From: Verrucomicrobia bacterium UBA4286 | GTDB lineage: Bacteria > Verrucomicrobiota > Kiritimatiellia > RFP12 > UBA1067 | Assembly: GCA_002395905.1 (NCBI GenBank) | Contig: DGVK01000174.1 | Location: forward strand, 2,241 to 13,686 | Direction: 5' to 3' | Length of the DNA stretch: 11,446 bases | Shown here: positions 1 to 5,713 of the stretch, piece by piece | Layout of the letters: each line of letters starts with the position of its first letter | Numbering within the stretch: the stretch's first letter is position 1 | Position numbers and translations under genes: made by a program | The notes under the pieces: generated by a model | Database searches by the model: none | What the model was told of the DNA's origin: nothing | Seen by the model: the letters and a program-made list of their open reading frames with translations, nothing else

Positions 1-911
1 ACGCGGTGGGGCCGCCATATCATCAGTATGCCGGCCATGATGAGGGGCGTCATGATGAGGAACGCGTTCTTGTTCGCCGCGCCGCCGAGGGCGAGGGCGT
101 GCTCGATCTCGTGGTGGAAGGCGATTACCGAGACGGTCGCGAGCAGGATGAAGAGACCCGTCTTGTAGGGGATCTTCAGCACCGGGCCGAGGCCCATCCT
201 GCGGTGGCGCGCCATGGCGAGCGTCATGGAGCGGATGTCCTTGCGGAACCAGAACACGGTTATGAACAGCGTCGCAACGAGCGAAGCCATGGCGACAGGC
301 GTCGCGCCGACGAGGAACTGCGCGAACGTGAGCCCGGCCTTGTTGCCGATGAAGATTCCGACGGGGTTGCCGAGCATCGTCGCCGAAGAGCCGATGTTCG
401 TCGCCATGACGGCGATGAGAACGAACGGATGGGGCCGCAGCTTCAGCGTGTCGCACACCTGGAATACGAGCGCCAGCACGACGACGATCGACGAAACCTC
501 GTCCACCACCGACGCGAGGACCGCCGAGAGGACGCAGAGTATCGCAGTGAACGAAACGCCGTTCATGTTCTTGCGGTTGATGATGGACTGGATGACCCAT
601 GTGAGGAAGCCGAGGTCCTTGAGAACGCCGACTATTATCATCATGCCCACAAGGAAGAAGATTATGTCCAGCTCGGTGGCTTTGAGGATGGACTGCAGCG
701 TCATCGCGTGGGTGGCGATCAGCACGGCGACGCCGAGAAACGCCGCGGCGACGCGACGCTCCCAGAAGAACAGCGTGGTGGAGATCACGCCCGCGAAGAC
801 GGCGAGCGTCACGGCCTGTGTAAAGCCGTTGGCGAGGCCCCCGAACCAGCCGCCGAGGGATACGGCCGCCATGACGGCCGCGAGGAGGAGAACTTTGGGA
901 TTGAACTTCAT
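1..911 (-). CDS. ArsB/NhaD/SLC13-type ion transporter (partial, C-terminus outside window)
   Basis: The gene starts with ATG at 911 and stays open for 303 codons to the left edge, so the C-terminal part is missing. The visible product is very hydrophobic with about 8 membrane segments. Two motifs support the ion transporter (IT) superfamily containing CitMHS, ArsB and NhaD: SVVDEVSSIVVV at residues 134-145, and ATNIGSSATMLGNPVGIFIG at residues 170-189, which resembles the family's Ala-Thr-Asn-x-Gly-Gly-x-Ala-Thr-x-x-Gly-x-Pro-Pro-Asn signature. Here the usual PPN is NPV, so the substrate is unclear: Na+/H+ exchange, dicarboxylate or oxyanion transport are all possible. It begins three bases after the stop of the EIIA-CBS gene (TAG-GCG-ATG), so the two are almost certainly one operon. 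Family level is fairly sure; substrate is not. Confidence 0.82.
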   Translation of the reverse strand, partial: MKFNPKVLLLAAVMAAVSLGGWFGGLANGFTQAVTLAVFAGVISTTLFFWERRVAAAFLGVAVLIATHAMTLQSILKATELDIIFFLVGMMIIVGVLKDLGFLTWVIQSIINRKNMNGVSFTAILCVLSAVLASVVDEVSSIVVVLALVFQVCDTLKLRPHPFVLIAVMATNIGSSATMLGNPVGIFIGNKAGLTFAQFLVGATPVAMASLVATLFITVFWFRKDIRSMTLAMARHRRMGLGPVLKIPYKTGLFILLATVSVIAFHHEIEHALALGGAANKNAFLIMTPLIMAGILMIWRPHR

Positions 912-914
912 CGC

Positions 915-1841
915 CTATTCCCTGAATATCTTGTTGAGGAATTTCGGCAGACGCACCACGCCCACCAGTTTGCCGCCTTCGCGCACGTAGCACTTCGAGC
1001 TTCTGAAGCGCGTCATCTCGCCCGCGACCTGGATCGCCGGCGTGTCGGGCGTCACGACGGGGAACTCCTTTACGAGAATCTCGCTCAGCCACGTGCGGCG
1101 CTCGTTCTCGAGAACCTGCGCGAACGGCTCGAAGTTGGCGATGGGCGAAAGGTCGTTCATCCACAGCAGATACTCCGGCAGGCACACCCTGAGGAGCTCG
1201 CCCGCGCGCACGACGCCTTTCAGGTCGCCGTCGCGGTCGAGCACGGCGACCTCGCTCATTTGGTTGCCGATGAAAGTGTCGACGCAGGTCTGGAGAGTGT
1301 CGGTGTCGCGCAGGGTGGTGAAATCCCTTGACATGATGTCCGCCGCCGTGATGTAGCGCGGCAGATACGCCTTGCCGCTCTCGAAGAACCGGTATATGTC
1401 GCCCGCGTTGGTCATCGCGGCGACGGTTCGCATCGTGGCGTCGTCCTTGAGGGCGGTCGTGAGCGCGCGAAGTATCTGGAGATACAGCGCGGGCTTGTCG
1501 CGCGGAATCAGCAGCAGAAACACTACATGCACCGCCGAGTCCTCGCCCGGCCACACTATGCCGCGCTCGCTCGTGGCGATCGCCACGCGAGGCTCGGCGA
1601 GGCCCTCTATGCGGGCGTGCGGCAGGGCAAGCCCGTCCATGATGACGGTCGAACCGTCAGCTTCGCGCTTGAGCACCGCTGCAACCGTCTCGTCGATTCC
1701 GGTCGGCGGGACGCGCCCGCTGCGGTACACTGTGCCGACGAGACGGCGCACAACCTCGTCGCGGGACATCTCGCCGCAATGGGGCGAGACGTCGCCGACG
1801 TTGAAAAACGCAGTGAGCCGGATGTCTGCATTTCGTTTCAC
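915..1841 (-). CDS. PTS EIIA (type 2, PtsN-like) fused to a pair of CBS domains
   Basis: This 308-residue protein, counted from a GTG at 1841, is a likely soluble regulator. Residues about 10-155 form a PTS EIIA-2 domain, with the phospho-acceptor His75 in LALPHAR and the preceding KREADGSTVIMDG segment typical of the family. Residues about 163-220 (YITAADIMSRD onward) and 253-306 are two CBS domains, which usually bind adenine nucleotides. Such a protein could take a phosphate from HPr or NPr and sense adenylate, and then act on the transporter encoded three bases downstream; that link is inferred from context. An in-frame ATG at 1850 and one at 1883 exist upstream, but the ATG at 1850 lies inside a perfect TATAAT, so the GTG seven bases after that hexamer is the better start. 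No separate PTS permease is visible. Confidence 0.83.
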   Translation of the reverse strand: MKRNADIRLTAFFNVGDVSPHCGEMSRDEVVRRLVGTVYRSGRVPPTGIDETVAAVLKREADGSTVIMDGLALPHARIEGLAEPRVAIATSERGIVWPGEDSAVHVVFLLLIPRDKPALYLQILRALTTALKDDATMRTVAAMTNAGDIYRFFESGKAYLPRYITAADIMSRDFTTLRDTDTLQTCVDTFIGNQMSEVAVLDRDGDLKGVVRAGELLRVCLPEYLLWMNDLSPIANFEPFAQVLENERRTWLSEILVKEFPVVTPDTPAIQVAGEMTRFRSSKCYVREGGKLVGVVRLPKFLNKIFRE

Positions 1842-1848
1842 GCGAGAC

Positions 1849-1857
1849 ATTATACCA
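1849..1857 (-). promoter_or_regulatory. Extended -10 promoter (TGGTATAAT) for EIIA-CBS/transporter operon
   Basis: The minus strand reads TGG then TATAAT at 1857-1849. No good -35 hexamer is found 16-19 bases upstream, so recognition would rest on the extended -10. Seven bases separate the hexamer from GTG at 1841, placing the expected transcription start at or next to the start codon. The rest of the stretch from 1858 to the end of the upstream gene at 1985 shows no gene and no convincing terminator. Confidence 0.7.
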
Positions 1858-1984
1858 TAATTCGCGGCGCGGCGGGCGTTCAATACATGGCTGGGAGCGG
1901 CTCAAGTCATGGCGGGGGCGCGCAACGGAAAACCTGTCGCGATTCGTCAACCGCGGAAATGGACTGCAAGGAGGCCGGTGTGCG

Positions 1985-2878
1985 TCAGAGGCAGAGGAGG
2001 ACTATTCCAAGCATTATGACCGCGAGCGCGGCGGCCTTGCGCAGGAGATTCGTCTCGTGGAAGAAGCGCGCCCCGAGGACGAACGTCACCACGACGGAGA
2101 ACCTGCGCATAAGCGAAGCGACGGATATAGGGACCTCCGGCACGGCAAGACCGGTGAAATAGAGCCAGTCGGAACCTGCGAGCAGGATTCCGACGCACGG
2201 TATCGTCCATCGCCATTCGAACCTGCGATCCTGCGGCGCGAAGCCGTGCGCAAAGACTTTCGCGAGCGCCGTCGCCCCGAGCAGCAGCGCATAAACGGCG
2301 ACCAGCCCGATCTGAAACAGGAACTGCACCGTCTCGACAGGCGCACAGCAGACCTGGAAGACGTATTTGTCCCACAGCGACGAACAGGCAGAAAGGAACG
2401 CACCTGCGACGGCGCACCACACCGCCCTGCTGCGGAAGAAGTCTATCCCTTCGTGCCTTCCGGCCCATGAAAAGACGAAATAGCCCGCGAAAACCGCTAT
2501 CATGCCGGCGAACTGCACCATGTCCGGCACTTCACCGTAGAGAAAGAACGCCACAACGAAAACGAGTGCGGGCGCGGAGGCGCGAATTGGTGTCGCGATA
2601 GAGATGGGAAGCGTCCTCAGCGCGCAGAACGTGAAAACCCAGGAAGCCGACACGATGACGCTCTTTGCGACCGAAAGCCATATCACCTGCGCCGTCGCCT
2701 GCACAACTGCGTTGAGGCGGCCTGCGACGGCAAGCCCCGCAATGAACGCAGCGCACCCGAAAAGCGTCGAGCAAAGAAGCGTCGGCAGGACGGCATTGTC
2801 CTTCACGCTCGCCTTTTTGGAGATGTCATACAGCGCCAGAACCACGGCGCTTGAAAGTATCCAGCATGTCCAATGCAT
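1985..2878 (-). CDS. EamA/DMT-family membrane transporter
   Basis: The 297-residue product has about ten membrane segments in two repeated halves, the usual size and layout of EamA-domain proteins in the drug/metabolite transporter superfamily (small-molecule exporters of the inner membrane). Typical features are the N-terminal ALYDISKKAS segment after the first helix, the LPISIATPIRASAPALVF helix with a following YGEVP loop (about residues 90-117) in the first half, and the matching VPISVASLMRR plus a charged FFHETN loop before the last helix in the second half. The substrate cannot be read from sequence. The ATG at 2878 fits the expected N-terminus but has no Shine-Dalgarno site. It lies 62 bases downstream of the tRNA-Gln gene on the same strand, with no obvious terminator between. 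Confidence 0.85.
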   Translation of the reverse strand: MHWTCWILSSAVVLALYDISKKASVKDNAVLPTLLCSTLFGCAAFIAGLAVAGRLNAVVQATAQVIWLSVAKSVIVSASWVFTFCALRTLPISIATPIRASAPALVFVVAFFLYGEVPDMVQFAGMIAVFAGYFVFSWAGRHEGIDFFRSRAVWCAVAGAFLSACSSLWDKYVFQVCCAPVETVQFLFQIGLVAVYALLLGATALAKVFAHGFAPQDRRFEWRWTIPCVGILLAGSDWLYFTGLAVPEVPISVASLMRRFSVVVTFVLGARFFHETNLLRKAAALAVIMLGIVLLCL

Positions 2879-2889
2879 CGCAATCCGGT

Positions 2890-2895
2890 GTTATA
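2890..2895 (-). promoter_or_regulatory. Possible -10 element (TATAAC) before the EamA transporter gene
   Basis: TATAAC on the minus strand ends 11 bases before the ATG at 2878. A TG precedes it directly, not in the exact extended position, and no good -35 is seen. If used, the leader would be only a few bases. Read-through from the tRNA genes is the alternative. Confidence 0.3.
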
Positions 2896-2940
2896 CAGCG
2901 TTATGAAGCATTACTGCGCATTGTTTCAGGGGAACTTTAA

Positions 2941-3014
2941 TGGTTGCCTCGCAGGGACTCGAACCCCAACAAGCAGAATCAGAATCTGCGGTGCTACCAT
3001 TACACCACGAGGCA
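2941..3014 (-). tRNA. tRNA-Gln (anticodon CTG)
   Basis: The minus strand folds as a full cloverleaf of 74 bases including an encoded CCA. The acceptor stem pairs TGCCTCG (3014-3008) with CGAGGCA (2951-2945), followed by discriminator A and CCA. The anticodon stem GCAGA/TCTGC encloses the loop TTCTGAT, giving anticodon CTG, which reads CAG. The T arm has the TTCGAGT loop and the D loop contains the GG pair. First base U with A72 is a usual tRNA-Gln feature. It lies 20 bases downstream of tRNA-Asp and is probably cut from the same transcript. Confidence 0.95.
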
Positions 3015-3034
3015 ATCCCGCGTACCTTCCGTAC

Positions 3035-3111
3035 TGGCGGGGTCGACGGGGCTCGAACCCGCAACCCCCGGATCGACAGTCCAGTGCGCTAACCAATTGC
3101 GCCACAACCCC
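3035..3111 (-). tRNA. tRNA-Asp (anticodon GTC)
   Basis: The minus strand gives a 77-base cloverleaf with encoded CCA. The acceptor stem GGGGTTG (3111-3105) pairs with CGACCCC (3045-3039) with one G-U pair; discriminator G and CCA follow. The D arm is GCGC/GCGC, the anticodon stem CTGGA/TCCGG encloses CTGTCGA with anticodon GTC, and the T arm is GCGGG/CCCGT with the TTCGAGC loop. It is the first gene of a two-tRNA unit, 22 bases downstream of a recognisable -10 element. Confidence 0.95.
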
Positions 3112-3132
3112 GTGTTCCAGAAAGTGATTGAT

Positions 3133-3162
3133 AGTATATCATATTTTGGCCGCGACGCGCAA
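3133..3162 (-). promoter_or_regulatory. Promoter of the tRNA-Asp/tRNA-Gln unit
   Basis: On the minus strand TTGCGC (3162-3157) and TATACT (3138-3133) are 18 bases apart, and TGA precedes the -10, giving the extended TGn form. The -10 ends 21 bases before the first base of tRNA-Asp, a normal spacing for a short tRNA leader. Confidence 0.68.
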
Positions 3163-3163
3163 G

Positions 3164-3189
3164 GGGGTATTTTAAGAAATTTTTACCCC
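3164..3189. other. Small inverted repeat (possible weak terminator of the toroid gene)
   Basis: GGGGTA at 3164-3169 pairs perfectly with TACCCC at 3184-3189 around an AT-rich 14-base loop. It begins a few bases after the stop codon of the toroid-protein gene (3197) and ends just before the -35 of the tRNA promoter. There is no U-tract on either side, so it is a poor intrinsic terminator. It may instead act as a boundary or RNA 3' end structure. Confidence 0.35.
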
Positions 3190-3196
3190 GAGTTAC

Positions 3197-4333
3197 TTAC
3201 AGAGTGCCGTTTACATTTGACGGACCGGGCCGGTCGCGGCACAGCTCCAGCGCCAGCATCGCGAACGAAGTGCACAGCACGGGATCGGCCTCCCAGAAGC
3301 GGTTGTTGTCGTTCGCCCAGCTGCCGTCGTCGCGCTGAAGCGAGACGAGCCTGGCAGCGAGTTCATTCTTCCAGCGCACCGGCGCGCCGCCGTCTCCGCG
3401 CGAAATCTCTTCAACGCCCGCCGCCGACAACGCACGCGCGAGAATGTCGTAATAGTAGTAAAGCCCCTGCCCCCCCATTCCGGGATTCTCGTCGACCGTC
3501 CAGTGCCTGCTGCAATATTCAAGCGTGTTGCGTACGCGCGGATCGGCCTTCGTGAGACGTGCGCTGCACATCGACAGCACAGCCGCATAGCTCATCGAGC
3601 CGTATGCCCTGAGGCTCACGCGCCCGGCGGCGTTTGTAGCCGCACCCGCCTGCGGCGTGCGCGCATTGTAGGCGGCGCCGCCCTTTTCGGGTCCGTCCTG
3701 ATTCTGAAGCCCCTCGACGAACGAGAGCGCCTTCTCCCAGTCAAGATCGACACGCCCGCCTCCTGTGCGAAGCTCCTCCAGCGACGCAGTGCGGCTCATC
3801 GCGTCCATCGCATAGCTCGTATTGGAAAGGTCTGCATAGCGGCGGCGCGACACCTTCTCATAACCGAACCCGCCTGCCATCGTGTCGTCTCCGGTGAGCT
3901 GGGAGGTCGCGATGAACTCGCGCGCCTTCAGCATCGCGTCCACAGGCGCCTTGTGCGACTCGTAAAGCGCGCTGAGACATACGGATGTGTTGTAATTTCC
4001 AAGACCCGAGCCGCCTCTCCCCGGCTTCGGAACATAAAACCCGCCGTCGGCGCGCTGGGTCGAAAGGACGAACTTCACCCCGCGCCCGACAGCCTCGGGC
4101 AGTCCCTCCAGCCCCGACCCCGAGCACGAAAGCGCCCAGACGGGAAGCGCCGTGAGCGCAGGCATCTGCGCGTCGCTCCAGTGTCCGTCGCCCGACTGCC
4201 CGGCAAGCAGATAACGGGCGCCCCGCTCAATTGCGCCGTCTAAATCCACGGCACCGTGCGCATCCATGCCGCACAATGTCGCGGCGGCCGCCAGCACGAC
4301 CGGCAGAAACGTGTTCCCTGTCTTCATCATCAT
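3197..4333 (-). CDS. Secreted squalene-cyclase/prenyltransferase-like alpha-alpha toroid protein
   Basis: The 378-residue product begins with a signal peptide (hydrophobic core about residues 9-21, likely cleavage near AHGA at 25-28), so it is probably exported. The mature part carries the repeat pattern of terpenoid-cyclase/prenyltransferase toroids: Gln followed by a Gly/Asp-rich turn and an aromatic, as in AGQSGDGHW (44-52), STQRADGGF (91-99), the NQDGPEKGG segment, and LQRDDGSW near the C-terminus, plus helix motifs such as LSNTSYAMDAM. I do not see the DxDD acid motif of a true squalene-hopene cyclase, so an enzymatic cyclase role is doubtful; a binding or structural role is more likely. 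Similar secreted repeat proteins are common in PVC bacteria. Three Met codons occur in a row (4333, 4330, 4327); the SD at 4346-4341 favours the first or second. Confidence 0.75.
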   Translation of the reverse strand: MMMKTGNTFLPVVLAAAATLCGMDAHGAVDLDGAIERGARYLLAGQSGDGHWSDAQMPALTALPVWALSCSGSGLEGLPEAVGRGVKFVLSTQRADGGFYVPKPGRGGSGLGNYNTSVCLSALYESHKAPVDAMLKAREFIATSQLTGDDTMAGGFGYEKVSRRRYADLSNTSYAMDAMSRTASLEELRTGGGRVDLDWEKALSFVEGLQNQDGPEKGGAAYNARTPQAGAATNAAGRVSLRAYGSMSYAAVLSMCSARLTKADPRVRNTLEYCSRHWTVDENPGMGGQGLYYYYDILARALSAAGVEEISRGDGGAPVRWKNELAARLVSLQRDDGSWANDNNRFWEADPVLCTSFAMLALELCRDRPGPSNVNGTL

Positions 4334-4340
4334 CCGACAT

Positions 4341-4346
4341 CTCCTT
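4341..4346 (-). promoter_or_regulatory. Shine-Dalgarno site of the toroid-protein gene
   Basis: AAGGAG on the minus strand ends 7 bases before ATG 4333 and 10 before ATG 4330. It shows that this genome uses SD sites for leadered genes, in contrast to atpD and the EIIA-CBS gene. Confidence 0.75.
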
Positions 4347-4365
4347 ATCGCTCAATGTTGCGCCT

Positions 4366-4374
4366 ATTATACCA
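4366..4374 (-). promoter_or_regulatory. Extended -10 promoter (TGGTATAAT) of the toroid-protein gene
   Basis: TGG-TATAAT lies at 4374-4366 on the minus strand, preceded by a T-run. No acceptable -35 is visible at 16-19 bases. The predicted start would leave a leader of about 25 bases holding the SD site. It is identical to the element upstream of atpD and of the EIIA-CBS gene. Confidence 0.68.
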
Positions 4375-4402
4375 AAAACGCCTGCGCCCGGCATATGGCG
4401 CA

Positions 4403-4432
4403 TTGACGAGGCAAGGGCACATGTGGTAAACT
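4403..4432 (+). promoter_or_regulatory. Promoter of the amidohydrolase gene
   Basis: TTGACG (4403-4408) and TAAACT (4427-4432) are 18 bases apart and the -10 is preceded by TGG in the extended position. It diverges from the toroid-gene promoter; the two -10 elements are about 55 bases apart. The predicted leader is about 20 bases and holds no clear SD. Confidence 0.6.
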
Positions 4433-4461
4433 TTAACGCGTCGCACAACGAACCGTCACAC

Positions 4462-5316
4462 ATGAACCCAACATCGCATCCAGACTTCCCAGTAGTGGAC
4501 TCGCACGTCCACCTCTACCCGGAAAAGATCGCCCGGAAGGTGACGCCCGCCCTCGCAGAGCGTTTCGGGAACGCGCCGTCGTTCGACGGCACGGTCTGCG
4601 GCTGCCGCGCGAAGAACGTGACATGCGGCATTGCGGCGTCAGTCAATCTGCCTGTCGCCACAAAGCCCGACAGTGTGGAGCACACGAACGGCTTCTGGGC
4701 GCGCCACGCGCCAGCGCTCATGCAAAAAGAGCCGGACGGAAAAGCGCCTGCGGTCGTGTCGCTCGCGTGCTTCCATCCGCAGGTGGCCGACAAAGGCGCC
4801 GCAATAGAGCGCATCGCCCGCGCCGGTTTCACAGGCGTGAAGCTCCACCCCGAATACCAGCTCTTCGGTTTCAACGACAGGTCGATGGACGAAGCCTGGG
4901 ACGCGATGTCGGCTTTCGGCATTGTCGCATACCTGCACGCGGGCGGCGAGCGCGTATTCAGGCCGCCGTTCCACTCCTCCCCTTCGGACATCGCAGAACT
5001 GCACCGCCGCTTCCCGCGCCTCAAAATCGCCGCCGCGCACCTGGGAGGGTTCGGCATGTGGGACGAGACTGAGGAGGTTCTTGCCGGACAAGACGTGTAT
5101 CTCGACCTGTCGCATACATTCTTCTGGATGCCGACCGGGCAGATATTGCGCATCATCAGACGTCACGGCGCACGCCGCATCCTCTTCGGCTCCGATGCGC
5201 CGTGGCAGGATCCGGGAGAAGTGCTGGAAGCGTTCCTCTCGCTGCCGCTCGACGAACCGGAGCGGCGCGCGATCTGCTGCGACAACGCCTGCCGCCTGCT
5301 CGGACTTTTCACATGA
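4462..5316 (+). CDS. Amidohydrolase-family metal-dependent hydrolase (Amidohydro_2 type)
   Basis: The 284-residue protein reads as a complete TIM-barrel metal hydrolase of the amidohydrolase superfamily. Visible ligands follow the family order: His15 and His17 in VVDSHVHLYP, a VKLHP strand with Lys127 and His129, His159 in YLHAGG, His193 in AAHLGG and Asp245 in FGSDAPW. Such enzymes hydrolyse or decarboxylate small organic substrates; the substrate here is unknown. The frame is open upstream to 4231, but that part overlaps the divergent gene and the promoter, so ATG 4462, just before the conserved first strand, is chosen. The 3' end overlaps that of the convergent di-carrier gene. It is the only plus-strand protein gene in the window. 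Confidence 0.87.
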   Translation: MNPTSHPDFPVVDSHVHLYPEKIARKVTPALAERFGNAPSFDGTVCGCRAKNVTCGIAASVNLPVATKPDSVEHTNGFWARHAPALMQKEPDGKAPAVVSLACFHPQVADKGAAIERIARAGFTGVKLHPEYQLFGFNDRSMDEAWDAMSAFGIVAYLHAGGERVFRPPFHSSPSDIAELHRRFPRLKIAAAHLGGFGMWDETEEVLAGQDVYLDLSHTFFWMPTGQILRIIRRHGARRILFGSDAPWQDPGEVLEAFLSLPLDEPERRAICCDNACRLLGLFT

Positions 5317-5713
5317 GGAGAAAGTCGTCTATCGTCTTCAGTTCGGGGATGCGCTCAAGAGGGTAGTGAACGCCGAATCGCTGCTCCGCCTCCATGACAA
5401 GGCGCAGATGATTCACGCTGTCCCACTCTGGAATCGACCCGTGCGCCGTACCGCCCGAAAGCCGCTCGCGCGGCACCTTCAGCAGGTCGGCCGCGAACGA
5501 AATGAACGCCTCGCGCCAAAGGTCGCGGACGGTTTCAAGCTCCATAAACCTGCCTATTCCCGTCGGCGCGCGCCAGTCGTTCTCAAGCATGACGAGAAGC
5601 CCGAACGCCTTGAGCGAGCACCAGCCCTCGGTTTCGCGGAAAGGCGTGTCGAGCGTCAGCGCCTCAGGCGCTGTCTCGAGGACTCCGGCGACAGACTCGA
5701 TAAACCTGTTCAT
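5309..5713 (-). CDS. Tandem acyl-carrier-like protein (two carrier domains in 134 residues)
   Basis: The 134-residue product consists of two consecutive carrier-protein-like units. The second (about 68-134) has EWDSVNHLRLVMEAEQRFGV with the candidate phosphopantetheine serine Ser99 in the usual Asp-Ser-Val/Leu setting, and ends with the IPELKTIDDF helix. The first (about 1-66) has GWCSLKAFGLLVMLEND with Ser33 at the matching place and MELETVRDLW at its end, so the two units look like a duplication; in the first the Asp before Ser is Cys. ATG 5713 overlaps the stop of the upstream membrane-protein gene (ATGA), implying translational coupling and rejecting the longer start at 5776. A free-standing di-carrier would present acyl, aminoacyl or similar thioesters to a partner enzyme, but none is recognisable nearby. 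The family call is good; the role is unknown. Confidence 0.72.
   Translation of the reverse strand: MNRFIESVAGVLETAPEALTLDTPFRETEGWCSLKAFGLLVMLENDWRAPTGIGRFMELETVRDLWREAFISFAADLLKVPRERLSGGTAHGSIPEWDSVNHLRLVMEAEQRFGVHYPLERIPELKTIDDFLLM

Noticed and set aside
6-1331. Plus-strand open frame of 441 codons at the left edge
   Set aside because: It is antisense to the transporter and EIIA-CBS genes, and its composition (long runs of Arg, Asp, Glu, His) is that of a GC-rich shadow frame.
3164-3189. Strong intrinsic terminator
   Set aside because: The stem has only six pairs with a 14-base loop and no U-tract on either strand, so it is listed only as an inverted repeat.
2873-3555. Plus-strand frames across the tRNA genes with peptides such as GSNPQPPDRQSSALTNC
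   Set aside because: These are the well-known spurious translations of the antisense strand of tRNA genes; both tRNAs fold fully on the minus strand.
4231-4461. N-terminal extension of the amidohydrolase frame by 77 codons
   Set aside because: It covers the start of the divergent toroid gene and both promoters. The conserved barrel begins just after ATG 4462.
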